Shown piece by piece: positions 7,781 through 16,682 of a stretch of DNA of 64,000 nucleotides (positions are counted from its first letter, which is position 1; each line of letters starts with the position of its first letter). The stretch is from Ciceribacter ferrooxidans. Its GTDB lineage: Bacteria > Pseudomonadota > Alphaproteobacteria > Rhizobiales > Rhizobiaceae. Both the position numbers and the translations under genes were made by a program. The notes beneath the pieces were generated by a model. The model ran no database searches. It was given only the letters and a program-made list of their open reading frames with translations, and had not been told where the DNA came from. The DNA lies in NCBI RefSeq assembly GCF_004137355.1, contig NZ_SDVB01000170.1:288818-352817 (forward strand). Reading direction: 5' to 3'.

Positions 7781-9292
7781 ATGCCCATTGCGGAGACAAA
7801 GGTTCTTTCCGCGGCACCGCGAAACGGGAACGCCTCATTGAACGCAAGCCTTTTCCGCTTCTCGATATACATCGCCGCCATCTGCGGTCTCTATCTTGCA
7901 ACGGCGATGCTCATCCCTTCGATGGTGGACCTCTATTACGGTCATGCGGACTGGCGAGTTTTCGCGCTCTGCTCCTTCATGGTGGGCGGTCTCTCGCTGA
8001 TGACGGCGATGGCGACCCGCTGCCCGCCGCCCGTCTTTACCAAGCGGCTGGGTTTCCTGCTCGTCAACCTGCTCTGGGCCGTCTTTTCGCTGGTCGGCGC
8101 GGTCCCTTTGATGTTCGCAGGCCCGGGCCTTACCTTCCCGCAGGCGCTGTTCGAGGCAATTTCCGGCATCACGACGACCGGCTCCAGCGTTATCGTTGGA
8201 CTGGACCACATGCCGCCGGGCCTCCTGATGTGGCGCTCGCTGCTTGCCTGGCTCGGCGGCATCGGTATCGTCGCGCTCGGTCTCTTCGTGCTGCCGTTCC
8301 TGCGAGTCGGCGGCATGTCCTTCTTCAAGATGGAATCCTCCGACATCGCCGACAAGCCGTTCGCGCGGCTCGCCACCTTCACCCGGGCCTTCTTCGGCAT
8401 CTATGTCGGCATCACGGTCGCCTGCATGATCGCCTACGATTTCGCCGGGATGAGCCATTTCGACGCGATCAATCACGCCTTCACCACCGTTGCGACGGCG
8501 GGCTTTTCCACCCATGACGCATCCTTCGGCTACTTCCGAAGCGATCTCATCCTGTGGGTATCGACCTTCTTCATGGCGGTGTGCAGCCTGCCCTTCTCGA
8601 TCCTGATCGTCTTCATCGTCCGCGGTCGTCTCGATTCGCTGCGAGACCCGCAGATCGTGGTCTTTCTAGGTTATCTGGGGGCATTCGCCCTCGCGACGGC
8701 GGTCTACCACCACCTCGTCAACGCCGTCGAATTCGACAGGGCGCTCACCCACGCCTTCTTCAACTTTTCTTCTCTTCTCTCCACGACCGGCTTCGCCAGC
8801 GAAGACTATACGCTCTGGGGGCCCTTCGTCGTGATGGCCGCCTTCTTCGCGACCTTCATGGGCGGATGCTCGGGCTCGACTGCCGGCGGCATCAAGTCGT
8901 ATCGCTTTGTCATCCTCGCCAACATCGTCGTCATCGGCCTGAAAAAACTCATCTATCCGAGCGCCGTCTATTCGGTCCGTTACGGCCGGCAGACGGTGGA
9001 GCCGGAAACCCAACGCACGGTCTTCCTCTTCTTCAGCGCCTATCTCTTTCTCTGGGTCGTGGGATCGATGGCCATGAGCGCTTTCGGCTACGATTTCCTC
9101 ACCGCAACCTCTTCCGTCATCACTGCTCTGTCGAACGTCGGCCCGGGGGTCGGCGAGGTCATCGGTCCTGCCGGCAATTTCTCGACGATGAATGAGCCGG
9201 CGCTCTACCTGCTCTCGCTGATGATGCTGCTCGGGCGCCTCGAGGTGCTGACCGTCCTCGTGCTGCTGATGCCCGTGTTCTGGCGCACCTGA
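7781..9292 (+). CDS. trkH: TrkH-family potassium uptake protein
   Basis: A 503-residue polytopic membrane protein of the TrkH/TrkG/KtrB superfamily, which imports K+ together with a cytoplasmic TrkA. Four pore-loop regions with the selectivity glycine are visible, for example SGITTTGSSV, TTVATAGFSTHD, LLSTTGFASEDY and SNVGPGVGEV. The GGCSGSTAGGIKSYRF segment is a hallmark of the family. The length is close to E. coli TrkH (483). The ATG at 7781 has no strong ribosome binding site, so the true start could lie up to about 60 bases downstream. No trkA is adjacent. Confidence 0.92.
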   Translation: MPIAETKVLSAAPRNGNASLNASLFRFSIYIAAICGLYLATAMLIPSMVDLYYGHADWRVFALCSFMVGGLSLMTAMATRCPPPVFTKRLGFLLVNLLWAVFSLVGAVPLMFAGPGLTFPQALFEAISGITTTGSSVIVGLDHMPPGLLMWRSLLAWLGGIGIVALGLFVLPFLRVGGMSFFKMESSDIADKPFARLATFTRAFFGIYVGITVACMIAYDFAGMSHFDAINHAFTTVATAGFSTHDASFGYFRSDLILWVSTFFMAVCSLPFSILIVFIVRGRLDSLRDPQIVVFLGYLGAFALATAVYHHLVNAVEFDRALTHAFFNFSSLLSTTGFASEDYTLWGPFVVMAAFFATFMGGCSGSTAGGIKSYRFVILANIVVIGLKKLIYPSAVYSVRYGRQTVEPETQRTVFLFFSAYLFLWVVGSMAMSAFGYDFLTATSSVITALSNVGPGVGEVIGPAGNFSTMNEPALYLLSLMMLLGRLEVLTVLVLLMPVFWRT

Positions 9293-9364
9293 AGACGGCC
9301 TCTTGACGGGCGGCTCTTTTGGAAGAACTCTCGACATCATCGGGGACGGGAGGTTTTTTTTCAA

Positions 9365-9970
9365 ATGTCAATTCTTCGTAGCGGGAACCGCCGTCGGTTC
9401 CGCCGCACCTGCGGTGTTCTCTGCGCATCGCTTCTTGCAGGTTTTCCAGCGGCAGCCGGTCCGCTGGCCGACACCGCGAAACTGGCGGAGGAGAAGGCCG
9501 CGGCCGGCGACGTCATCAGCGCTTACGAGACGATCGCGGAAGCAACTGCCGACTTCTCCATGGCGCTTCCCTTGACGGTCAAGAAGGCAGTGTTCGTCGC
9601 CGGAAAACCGACGGCCTACGGCGCCTATGACGAAAGGTCCGATTCGGTCTTCAAGGCCGGTGAACCGCTGGTCACCTATGTCGAGCTCCTCGGCCTCGAC
9701 TGGAAGCCCGTCGAAGGCGGCAAGCGCCAGTCGAACTTTACAGTCGACCTCGCGATCACTGACACATCCGGTCAGACGCTCGCCTCTCAGGAAAATTTCG
9801 GAAACTTCACCTTCACCGGCTTCGTCCGCAATCAGGAGATATTCACACACCTGACGCTGGATGTGAGCGGCGCCGACCCCGGCGACTATGTGTTGCGCTA
9901 CACCATCAAGGATACGGTCGGCGGCAGTACGGCCAAGGTGGAACAGCCCTTCACGCTCGCGGGGGAATAA
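9365..9970 (+). CDS. Exported protein of unknown function
   Basis: The 201-residue protein starts with an Arg-rich stretch and a hydrophobic segment ending in FPAAAG, consistent with Sec export. An Ala/Glu-rich helix follows (LADTAKLAEEKAAAGDVISA). The rest looks beta-rich (NFTVDLAITDTSGQTLASQE, LDVSGADPGDYVLRYTIKD), resembling an immunoglobulin-like or carrier-type sandwich. I do not recognise a named family. The ATG lies shortly after a GGGAGG sequence. The next gene on the same strand is also a small exported protein, so both may act in the envelope. Confidence 0.6.
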   Translation: MSILRSGNRRRFRRTCGVLCASLLAGFPAAAGPLADTAKLAEEKAAAGDVISAYETIAEATADFSMALPLTVKKAVFVAGKPTAYGAYDERSDSVFKAGEPLVTYVELLGLDWKPVEGGKRQSNFTVDLAITDTSGQTLASQENFGNFTFTGFVRNQEIFTHLTLDVSGADPGDYVLRYTIKDTVGGSTAKVEQPFTLAGE

Positions 9971-10075
9971 CGCCCGACGCGGCAGCGGCCAAGGTCAGGC
10001 GCGCATCGCGTTCAGCCCATCGCCCCGAACGACCAACGAGGCCATAGAAACGAAGAACGAACGGAAACTTGGAAG

Positions 10076-10537
10076 ATGAGGCAGAGACTTATCGCCGCTG
10101 TAGCACTACTTGCCGCTAGTGCCGGTGTGACTGTAGCGGACGACCGGATGCATACCTATGCCGACGCAACCGGAAAAACGATAACCACCGAATGGTGGCA
10201 AACGATGGCCTCCTGCGCCGGACGGCTGAAGGTTCTCTCCGGCTGGGCCGTCACGCAGAGCAAACCGGAGGTGAAGGCGCTCGAAGAGCGCACCACCATG
10301 TTCTGGCTGCTGTCCGTGCACCGTCTGAAGAAGGATCGCGGCATCAACGAGGATGATGCCGCCAGGCTGGCACTGGGATCGGCGCAGAGCATGGCCCAAA
10401 TCCAGGAACAAGGCATCAACGTCTACTCCGCCGCGGGCAAGATGGACGCCGAGTACCAGCAGAAGCTCGCCGTCTGCGAAGACCATCTCAACGCCTATGC
10501 TGCGGCCTTTCCCGAGGATTTCGGCGGAAAGCAGTAG
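10076..10537 (+). CDS. Small exported protein of unknown function
   Basis: The 153-residue protein has a clear Sec signal peptide (MRQRLIAAVALLAASAGVTVA, cleavage near residue 21). The mature part is helical, with two widely spaced cysteines in MASCAGRLK and AVCEDHLNA that could form one disulfide in the periplasm. I do not recognise a family. It is followed by tRNA-Leu and shows no link to an operon of known function. Confidence 0.6.
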   Translation: MRQRLIAAVALLAASAGVTVADDRMHTYADATGKTITTEWWQTMASCAGRLKVLSGWAVTQSKPEVKALEERTTMFWLLSVHRLKKDRGINEDDAARLALGSAQSMAQIQEQGINVYSAAGKMDAEYQQKLAVCEDHLNAYAAAFPEDFGGKQ

Positions 10538-10651
10538 TCAGCGCCCTTCCGCCCCTGGGCATGTCGTGTCGTGGAGTGACGAACGACGGCAGCAACAATT
10601 GCCGCCACCGGCCTTGACGACGGCCCGCAACTCGTCGAAACAGAAGCCCGC

Positions 10652-10736
10652 GCGGACGTGGCGAAACTGGTAGACGCAAGGGACTTAAAATCCCTCGGAG
10701 CGATCCGTACGGGTTCGACCCCCGTCGTCCGCACCA
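10652..10736 (+). tRNA. tRNA-Leu (anticodon UAA)
   Basis: An 85-nt type II tRNA. The 5' arm GCGGACG pairs with CGTCCGC before the discriminator A, and CCA is encoded (10734-10736). The anticodon stem AGGGA/TCCCT encloses the loop CTTAAAA with anticodon TAA at 10686-10688, reading UUA. The T arm contains GGTTCGACCCC. The long variable arm expected of tRNA-Leu is present. UUA is a very rare leucine codon in this high-GC genome. I saw no integrase or att-like repeat next to it. Confidence 0.97.
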
Positions 10737-10787
10737 GGTCGTACCCGCCTTGCAGCGGCCGGCAACCGGTCTGGGTCCGATCGGTTC

Positions 10788-11033
10788 CTAGTCTTCGAAG
10801 GAGACGCCGAGTTCGGTCGGGGTTCGCCAGCGCACAGTGCAGGTGTGACGCTTGCCGTCCTCAAAGTTCAATCCGAAGGAATCGGGAATACCCGCCGTCG
10901 AAGGCAACACCAGCTTGGCGCCGCCCGGCGAGAGATTCCGCGCCATGCAGTCCATCGTCGAGAAACCGTTGTTGAAAACGATCCGCGCACCCTTGAGCGA
11001 GCGCAGGCGTGGCTCCGCCCTCTTGTCGTCCAT
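10788..11033 (-). CDS. Single-domain PilZ protein
   Basis: An 81-residue protein made only of a PilZ domain. The RxxxR motif is in KRAEPRLRS and the NxSxxG motif is in ARNLSPGGAKL, so c-di-GMP binding is plausible. The C-terminal strand HTCTVRWRTPTELGVSFED is typical of the family. It is shorter than the PilZ protein at 940-1278 and has no partner domain. It lies between tRNA-Leu and wrbA, in no evident operon. Confidence 0.86.
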   Translation of the reverse strand: MDDKRAEPRLRSLKGARIVFNNGFSTMDCMARNLSPGGAKLVLPSTAGIPDSFGLNFEDGKRHTCTVRWRTPTELGVSFED

Positions 11034-11124
11034 CGCGTTCTACCCCCTGCCGAGAACATGCAATATCACGCATAATACATACAACGCGCGGAGGATTGCG
11101 CCAGTGCAAATTGTTGTCCCGGCA

Positions 11125-11158
11125 AACAAAAAAGGCGCGGGAACGTGTCCCGCGCCTT
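11125..11158 (-). terminator. Intrinsic terminator of wrbA
   Basis: A perfect 11-bp stem (AAGGCGCGGGA / TCCCGCGCCTT, 11132-11158) encloses a 5-nt loop. On the minus strand it is followed by TTTTTTG. It lies just downstream of the wrbA stop. Confidence 0.9.
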
Positions 11159-11179
11159 GAATGTCGGACGACTGAAAAA

Positions 11180-11776
11180 TCAGGCGAGCTTGGCCGCGAT
11201 GCGCGCTACGTGCGCGCCCTGGTAGCGAGCACCCTCGAGCTCGACCTCGGAAGGCTGGCGCGAGCCGTCGCCATCCGTAATGGTGGACGCGCCGTAGGGC
11301 GAGCCGCCCTTGACCGCCTCGACACCCGACTGTCCCTGGAACGCATAGGGCAGCCCGGCGACGACCATGCCATGGTGCAGGAGCGTCGGGATGAAGCCGA
11401 GGATGGTCGATTCCTGTCCGCCGTGCTGGGTGGCGGAAGAGGTGAAGACGGAGCCGACCTTGCCGACCAGCTTGCCGTTGAACCAGAGGCCGCCGGTCTG
11501 ATCCCAGAAATTACGCATCTGCGAGGCAACGGTGCCGAATCGCGTGCCGGCGCCGATGATGATCGCGTCGTAGTCGGCAAGTTCGTCGACCTTCGCAATC
11601 TCGGCCTTCTGATCCAGCTTGAAGTGGGAGTTTCTGGCAACGTCCTCCGGAACGAGCTCCGGCACCCGCTTGACGGTCACGTCCGCGCCGGCCGACTTCG
11701 CGCCTTCGGCGACGGCGTACGCCATGGTTTCGATATGGCCGTAAGACGAATAATAGAGAACCAGGACCTTTGCCAC
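11180..11776 (-). CDS. wrbA: NAD(P)H:quinone oxidoreductase, WrbA type
   Basis: A 198-residue flavodoxin-like FMN protein that reduces quinones by two electrons and so protects against redox cycling. The N-terminus has the FMN phosphate loop ([13 protein letters not shown]). Family signatures [20 protein letters not shown] and [16 protein letters not shown] follow. The length equals that of E. coli WrbA (198). The start is a GTG at 11776, preceded by AAGGAGAT; longer in-frame starts lie in non-homologous sequence. It is monocistronic, with a strong terminator behind it. Confidence 0.95.
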   Translation of the reverse strand: MAKVLVLYYSSYGHIETMAYAVAEGAKSAGADVTVKRVPELVPEDVARNSHFKLDQKAEIAKVDELADYDAIIIGAGTRFGTVASQMRNFWDQTGGLWFNGKLVGKVGSVFTSSATQHGGQESTILGFIPTLLHHGMVVAGLPYAFQGQSGVEAVKGGSPYGASTITDGDGSRQPSEVELEGARYQGAHVARIAAKLA

Positions 11777-12004
11777 GAAACATCTCCTTCGTTGTGGGCG
11801 ATCACCCGTTTTGTCTGATCCCCATGTAGCACTCAGCCCGACGACGAACAGATCACGGCTGCGAGACGCAGTGTTCACCATCCGGCGCTGTTGCACCCGT
11901 GGCCTGCCCTCGATGTTTTCGTGAACGGTTCAGCCCGGCTGCGCTTCTCAAAGCAGGCGGGGCCGGCTAGATAGGAAGCGATCACCTCTTACCGGACGAC
12001 CTCC

Positions 12005-12790
12005 ATGACCGATGACATCAAGACGGCCGCCATGCTCGCGATCGGCGACGAACTCCTCTCCGGAAGAACGAAGGACAAGAACATCGGCCATCTCGCGGAT
12101 GTTCTGACGCTCGCCGGCATCGACCTGAAGGAAGTTCGCATCGTCGGCGACGAGGAAGACGCGATCGTCGAGGCGCTAAACGCGCTTCGCACGCGTTACG
12201 ACTATGTCTTCACCTCGGGCGGAATCGGGCCGACTCACGACGACATCACCGCAGATGCGGTCGCCCGCGCCTTCGGGGTCCCATGCACCCACGACGCCGA
12301 GGCCATGCGGCTGCTCGGCGAGATGTATGCGCGCCGGAACATGGAATTCAGCGAGGCGCGCCAGCGCATGGCACGCATGCCGGAGGGAAGCCGTCACATC
12401 CCCAACCCCGTATCCACCGCGCCTGGCTTCATCATCGGCAACGTCTACGTGATGGCCGGCGTACCGCAGGTCTTCCAGGCCATGGTGGACAACGTGATCG
12501 CCACCCTGCCGGCCGGCGTCCGTGTCCTCTCGCAGGTTATTCGCTGCCCCTACGGCGAGGGGGATATCGGGACCGCGCTCGCCGCGGTGCAGGACGCTCA
12601 CCCTTCGACCAGCATCGGCTCCTATCCGAAGTTCGACGGCGAGCGCTTCTCGACCGAACTCGTCGTGCGCTCGCGCGACAAGGACGCCCTCGAAGCGGCG
12701 GCCGCTGCGATCTCGACCATGATCGAGAAAATCGCTGAACAAAAACAGGCTATTCAAGCCGAACGAGGACATCCCGCCGAACCAGTCTGA
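12005..12790 (+). CDS. CinA/MoaB-like molybdopterin-binding domain protein
   Basis: A 261-residue protein with a MoCF-biosynthesis (MoaB/CinA N-terminal) fold. Signatures are AMLAIGDELLSGRTKDKNIG and the TSGGIGPTHDDIT loop. The C-terminal deamidase domain of full-length CinA (about 400 residues) is absent, as is common in alphaproteobacteria where it is encoded separately. In the full family the N-terminal half has ADP-ribose pyrophosphatase activity. The role here is not certain. The ATG follows a CGGACGACCTCC stretch without a strong ribosome binding site. Confidence 0.82.
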   Translation: MTDDIKTAAMLAIGDELLSGRTKDKNIGHLADVLTLAGIDLKEVRIVGDEEDAIVEALNALRTRYDYVFTSGGIGPTHDDITADAVARAFGVPCTHDAEAMRLLGEMYARRNMEFSEARQRMARMPEGSRHIPNPVSTAPGFIIGNVYVMAGVPQVFQAMVDNVIATLPAGVRVLSQVIRCPYGEGDIGTALAAVQDAHPSTSIGSYPKFDGERFSTELVVRSRDKDALEAAAAAISTMIEKIAEQKQAIQAERGHPAEPV

Positions 12791-12825
12791 CTCGATCTTT
12801 TCTTCGTGACGCGGATTGACCGAAG

Positions 12826-12839
12826 TCAAGGAAGAGCGC
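12826..12839 (+). promoter_or_regulatory. FixK/FNR-type box upstream of the universal stress gene
   Basis: The 14-mer TTGACCGAAGTCAA matches the FixK/FNR half-site rule TTGA-N6-TCAA exactly, with TTGAC/GTCAA arms. It lies 62 bp upstream of the ATG of the universal stress gene, which would suit an activator site. Universal stress genes are frequent FixK/FNR targets in rhizobia. Binding itself is inferred. Confidence 0.65.
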
Positions 12840-12901
12840 CACAATCGCCTGCATAGAATTCTGACGCGGGGTTCTCCCGTGTCACCGCTGAGGAGGCAAT
12901 C

Positions 12902-13744
12902 ATGGCGTACAAGACCATTCTCGCTGTCCTGGACACTCCGAAGGACGCGCGGCAGATTACCGAATTCTCCCTCTCCATAGCCGAACGGTTCGGCGCCCAT
13001 GTCATCGGCCTCCACGCGGAAGCCATTGCCTCCGTACCGCTCGTGGCGCCGATGGAAATCCCGGACCCCGCGACGGTCCAGGCGCTGCAGGACATGGCGC
13101 ATGACGAGACGGTGACGATCGAACAGTTCTTCCGCGATCGTTGCGCGCGGGAAGGCATCTCCTACGAGTGGCGCAGTTTTCTGTCGTCGGCCGGCCTCAA
13201 TGCCGCGTCGCTGATCGACAGCGCCCGCAGCTGCGACCTCGTGATCGCTGCACAGGGAGACGACAGCCTTCTCTCCGAAAGCAGGTCAGAGCTGGAGCAC
13301 TTCCTGTTTGAAAGCGGCCGGCCTGTCCTGCTCGTCCCCTACATCTTCAAGCAACCGAAGCCGATCAAGCGCGTTCTGATCGCCTGGAACGGTTCGCGCG
13401 AAGCGGCACGGGCGACCTTCGATGCCCTTCCCTTCCTGAAGAGCGCCGAGACGGTAGAAGTCTTCTCGGTCGAACCGCCGGAGCAGAGCGGCCGGTCCAC
13501 TACGGTCGCCGGCGCGGAAATCGCCGCCACGCTCGCCCGCCACGGCATAAACGTAACCGTTTCACAGGCAGCGACAGACGAGATGCCCGCTCCCGCAGCG
13601 ATCGAGAACCGGCTGTCGGACAGCAGCATCGACCTCCTCGTCATGGGAGCCTACACCCACAAGCGGTGGTGGGAAGCGCTCTTCGGCGGCGTGACCCGAA
13701 CCGTGCTCGATTCGATGACGGCACTCACGCTCCTCTCCCGCTGA
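12902..13744 (+). CDS. Universal stress protein with two tandem UspA domains
   Basis: The 280-residue protein contains two UspA-like domains. The first starts at [15 protein letters not shown] (residues about 3-140). The second starts at [15 protein letters not shown] (about 155-280). The second carries an ATP-loop-like segment, [20 protein letters not shown]. Tandem USPs of this size are typical of stress and low-oxygen adaptation. The ATG follows GAGGAGGCAATC, a strong ribosome binding site. A FixK/FNR-type box upstream suggests oxygen-responsive expression. Confidence 0.92.
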   Translation: MAYKTILAVLDTPKDARQITEFSLSIAERFGAHVIGLHAEAIASVPLVAPMEIPDPATVQALQDMAHDETVTIEQFFRDRCAREGISYEWRSFLSSAGLNAASLIDSARSCDLVIAAQGDDSLLSESRSELEHFLFESGRPVLLVPYIFKQPKPIKRVLIAWNGSREAARATFDALPFLKSAETVEVFSVEPPEQSGRSTTVAGAEIAATLARHGINVTVSQAATDEMPAPAAIENRLSDSSIDLLVMGAYTHKRWWEALFGGVTRTVLDSMTALTLLSR

Positions 13745-13825
13745 GCAGGCGGCGCGGCGCCCTTGCCATGCGCCGGCAAAACCCGCTAATAGCAGCGGTC
13801 AAAGACGAAAGCCCAAGGGGGCGAC

Positions 13826-13860
13826 ATTCGCGCGGCGCCAACCGCGCGAATCGTGTTTTT
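13826..13860 (+). terminator. Probable intrinsic terminator after the universal stress gene
   Basis: A perfect 10-bp stem (ATTCGCGCGG / CCGCGCGAAT) with a 6-nt loop spans 13826-13851. It is followed after CGTG by TTTTT at 13856-13860. Confidence 0.7.
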
Positions 13861-13958
13861 GGCCTCGCGCCGACACGACGATGGTCGCTTCCGGCCCGGC
13901 CCGTCCGACAACCCGCCGGACCTCCGGCGCCAAACCGAACGTCTTGCGGAGTCCTCGA

Positions 13959-14456
13959 ATGTCCCTCCCCGATAAAGCCTTTCCCGTTTCCTGGGATCAG
14001 TTCCATCGCGATGCCCGGGCGCTAGCCTGGCGCCTCGCCGGTTTGAACCAGGAATTCCGCGCAATCGTCTGCATCACGCGCGGAGGGCTCGTTCCGGCGG
14101 CCATCATCTCGCGCGAACTCAACATCCGCCTCATCGAGACGGTCTGCATCGCCTCCTACCACGACTATGTGAACCAGGGCGATATGAACGTGCTGAAGGG
14201 GATCACCGCCGACCTCACGGAGAACGGCGGAGAAGGTGTCCTGGTCGTCGACGACCTGACGGACACCGGAAAGACCGCTTCAGAGGTGCGGGCAATGTTG
14301 CCGAAAGCGCACTTCGCCTGCGTCTACGCGAAACCCAAGGGCGTGCCGACGGTCGACACGTTCGTGACCGAGGTCAGCCAGGACACCTGGATCTATTTTC
14401 CATGGGACATGGGCTTCACCTATCAGGAGCCAATCGCCAAGGGCCACAAGGGCTGA
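13959..14456 (+). CDS. gpt: Xanthine(-guanine) phosphoribosyltransferase
   Basis: A 165-residue type I phosphoribosyltransferase that converts xanthine or guanine plus PRPP to the nucleotide in purine salvage. The PRPP motif is [14 protein letters not shown]. The N-terminal [17 protein letters not shown] segment and the C-terminal WIYFPWDMG are typical of bacterial Gpt. It is slightly longer than the E. coli enzyme (152). I chose the ATG at 13959 because homology begins there; in-frame upstream codons are Arg/Pro-rich and unlike the family. A terminator follows directly. Confidence 0.92.
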   Translation: MSLPDKAFPVSWDQFHRDARALAWRLAGLNQEFRAIVCITRGGLVPAAIISRELNIRLIETVCIASYHDYVNQGDMNVLKGITADLTENGGEGVLVVDDLTDTGKTASEVRAMLPKAHFACVYAKPKGVPTVDTFVTEVSQDTWIYFPWDMGFTYQEPIAKGHKG

Positions 14457-14479
14457 AGTTCCCGAAGTTGAAAAACGAG

Positions 14480-14515
14480 AAGCGCCGGCGAAACCCGCCG
14501 GCGCTTCTTGTTTTT
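14480..14515. terminator. Bidirectional terminator between gpt and the metalloprotease gene
   Basis: A perfect 11-bp stem (AAGCGCCGGCG / CGCCGGCGCTT, 14480-14506) has a 5-nt loop. T-rich tails follow on both strands: CTTGTTTTTG on plus and CTCGTTTTTC on minus. It serves the two convergent genes. Confidence 0.92.
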
Positions 14516-14539
14516 GGTTCGCTGAGAACTGGCGGGCCG

Positions 14540-16276
14540 TCAGACCACCAGGAAATCCTGGTAAGTCAACGCGAGGCCGGCCTTCAGGTGCGCGAACATG
14601 ATCCTGCCGCCCGCGGCGCTGCCGTTCGAGTCATAGTAAAGATTGCCCGTGTCGGTCTCGTAGATGATCCGGTCGTTGGAGTCGTGGGCGAGGCCTGCCG
14701 CGCTGGCGTAGAAGGCCGAGGACGCGAGTGCTCCGGTCTTCGTTAACGACTTGAACACTGCATTCTCCAGCCAAACCGTGTCGTCGGCGACGGAGAAATC
14801 GGTGATCGTGTCGACGTTGGTGGACGAATTCAGCGTCGTGTTGAAGACAAAGGCGTCAGCTCCCACGCCGCCCGTCAACTTGTCATTGCCGAGGCCGCCA
14901 TAGAGCCGGTCTGTACCGACGCCGCCATTGATGGTGTCGTTTCCGCCGACGCCATTCAGCATGTTGTTGCCACCGTTCCCGTTCAGAATGTTCGCCAGCC
15001 CGTTTCCGGTGCCGCTGACATTGCCTGAACCCGTCAGGACGAGGTGTTCGACTGCCGTGTAGGAGACGAGCGACATGGTAACGGAGGCATAGATCTTGTC
15101 GACGCCGCTCGCGTCGACAATCTTGTCCCCCGTTGCACTCATAATGTAGGTGTCGTTGCCGGCGCCACCATTCAGGGTGTCCGTCCCACCACGGCCATCC
15201 AGGACATCGTTTCCAGCACCGCCGGTCAGGACGTTTGCGACGGCATTGCCGTAGATCCTGTCATTGCCGGAACCGCCGATCGCGTTCTCGATAATCGTGC
15301 CGCGGGCAATGCCGAGATTGCCGACGAGCCCCGCAGTATCGGAATAGGTTTCGGGATTGAGATCAATCCGCTGAGCGACACTCACCCAGCTGAAATCAAT
15401 GGTGTCGACGCCGCCGGTATCGACGATGGTCGCGGCGATGGGGTCTCCACCGGCAAACGAGCTATAGCTGTAGGTCGTGTTTCCGGAATTGATGGCGGTC
15501 GTACCGTAAAGGTCACGGATCGCCAGCACGTCGGCGATCATCGGGGTGACGATCCAGGCGAAGTCCGCGTCGACATAGGTGTTATCGTACTGCGAGAAGT
15601 ACGACATGATCGTCGCCTGCCAGGAATCGTTCAGATAAATGTTGTCAGTGCCGTAGGTGGCGGTTCCGTTGTAGGGGCCTGCATGCCCGAGGCCGAGGGC
15701 GTGCCCGATCTCGTGAATGTAGGTCTGCATCGAATAGGTGTCTTTCGTCAAACCGTAGTAGTTGATCCAGTCGGTCGAGATGTTGACCTCGGACGAGATG
15801 ATCGTGTTGCCGCTGGTCGTCGAACTGGACCAGGCTTCATAGCTGCCGGCATCGTCGAAGGTGATCTGCGCGGAACCGGTCGTGTAGGAGAACTTCAATC
15901 CCGACGCGGCAGTCCAAGCTGCGAGCGCCCATTTGGCGAACTGCTGGCCGGCCGCCGTCAAGGCCGCAATGTTGACGGTGATGGTCCCGCCGGCGCTGAC
16001 GGCGAACTTGCGCCAGCTTTCCCCTTCGGAATTCCAGAAGCCATCCGTCAGATACGCGGCGATCTGGTCGTTGGTGTAGATCGGCAGCGCGGCCTTCGTG
16101 ACAGTTCCGGCGAACGACATCGAGAAGGCGGCAAACGCGTCGTTCAGCCGGTCGGTCCCGTCTTCATCCGCGGAAAGTTCGCGGTGTTCCGAGCGGAACG
16201 CATCATCTGCGACTTGCAAGTCGTAGCTGCGCTCATGCATCTCGAAAGCATCAACGCTATTCTGGCTTCTCGACAT
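14540..16276 (-). CDS. Serralysin-type RTX zinc metalloprotease (M10B), type I secreted
   Basis: A 578-residue secreted protease without a signal peptide. The catalytic zinc motif HEIGHALGLGH is at residues 188-198 and the Met-turn is at TIMSYF (Met224), as in serralysin and alkaline protease. Two blocks of glycine-rich RTX calcium-binding repeats follow (about 333-376 and 430-476; units such as GGAGNDVLDG and GGLGNDKLTG). The C-terminus ends DFLVV, an acidic-hydrophobic end typical of type I secretion signals. No ABC/HlyD/TolC secretion genes lie nearby, so export must use machinery elsewhere. The ATG at 16276 follows GGGGTAGAGA. It is the second gene after a small exported protein with a 16-bp gap, probably one transcript. 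Confidence 0.92.
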   Translation of the reverse strand: MSRSQNSVDAFEMHERSYDLQVADDAFRSEHRELSADEDGTDRLNDAFAAFSMSFAGTVTKAALPIYTNDQIAAYLTDGFWNSEGESWRKFAVSAGGTITVNIAALTAAGQQFAKWALAAWTAASGLKFSYTTGSAQITFDDAGSYEAWSSSTTSGNTIISSEVNISTDWINYYGLTKDTYSMQTYIHEIGHALGLGHAGPYNGTATYGTDNIYLNDSWQATIMSYFSQYDNTYVDADFAWIVTPMIADVLAIRDLYGTTAINSGNTTYSYSSFAGGDPIAATIVDTGGVDTIDFSWVSVAQRIDLNPETYSDTAGLVGNLGIARGTIIENAIGGSGNDRIYGNAVANVLTGGAGNDVLDGRGGTDTLNGGAGNDTYIMSATGDKIVDASGVDKIYASVTMSLVSYTAVEHLVLTGSGNVSGTGNGLANILNGNGGNNMLNGVGGNDTINGGVGTDRLYGGLGNDKLTGGVGADAFVFNTTLNSSTNVDTITDFSVADDTVWLENAVFKSLTKTGALASSAFYASAAGLAHDSNDRIIYETDTGNLYYDSNGSAAGGRIMFAHLKAGLALTYQDFLVV

Positions 16277-16292
16277 TTTCTCTACCCCGCGG

Positions 16293-16682
16293 TCAAAGCC
16301 GGTTGAAATCAATATCCGATACCTGCACCAGGTCGCGGGCGAACTTCGCGATCGTACGTGCGTTCAGCGCAGCATCCGAAATGCTAGTGCTGATGGTCGG
16401 ACCGTGTGCAAAGCTCGCGCCGGAGTGCCCCGCCCAGGAAAGCCTGCCGGAAATCCGCCGCTCGTCGAGCGCGGTGATTTCGAGGCGCACGGCAGATCCG
16501 GCGGGCGGAGTGGCCAGGCGCTTGCGGACCTCCCCCTCGACCGAAGAACAGGCCAGCCGGAAATTTTCTGTCGCAGCGACGCCTGTCTCCGCCTGACATT
16601 CGAAGACGAGTGATTCGGCACCCACACTGCCGGCCATCGACGTCACCACTACAAGGGGCAATAGCTTCCCGATCTTCTTCAT
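16293..16682 (-). CDS. Small exported protein, likely co-transcribed with the metalloprotease
   Basis: A 129-residue protein with a Sec signal peptide (MKKIGKLLPLVVVTSMAG, cleavage probably after residue 22). The mature part has two cysteines, Cys29 and Cys45, that could form a disulfide. It ends with a helical segment, NARTIAKFARDLVQVSD. It is immediately upstream of the RTX protease, 16 bp away. In Pseudomonas and Serratia the comparable operon position can hold a periplasmic protease inhibitor of the Inh family. I do not see the Inh signature, so that role is only a hypothesis. The ATG at 16682 starts the signal peptide; earlier in-frame codons look non-coding. Confidence 0.65.
   Translation of the reverse strand: MKKIGKLLPLVVVTSMAGSVGAESLVFECQAETGVAATENFRLACSSVEGEVRKRLATPPAGSAVRLEITALDERRISGRLSWAGHSGASFAHGPTISTSISDAALNARTIAKFARDLVQVSDIDFNRL

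Noticed and set aside
6013-8517. An 834-codon open frame spanning the GDPD, ilvA and trkH genes
   Set aside because: It is out of frame with three well-supported genes and has shadow composition, no start signal and no domains.
10652-10736. Integration site at tRNA-Leu
   Set aside because: No integrase and no direct repeat of the tRNA 3' end were seen in the flanking sequence.
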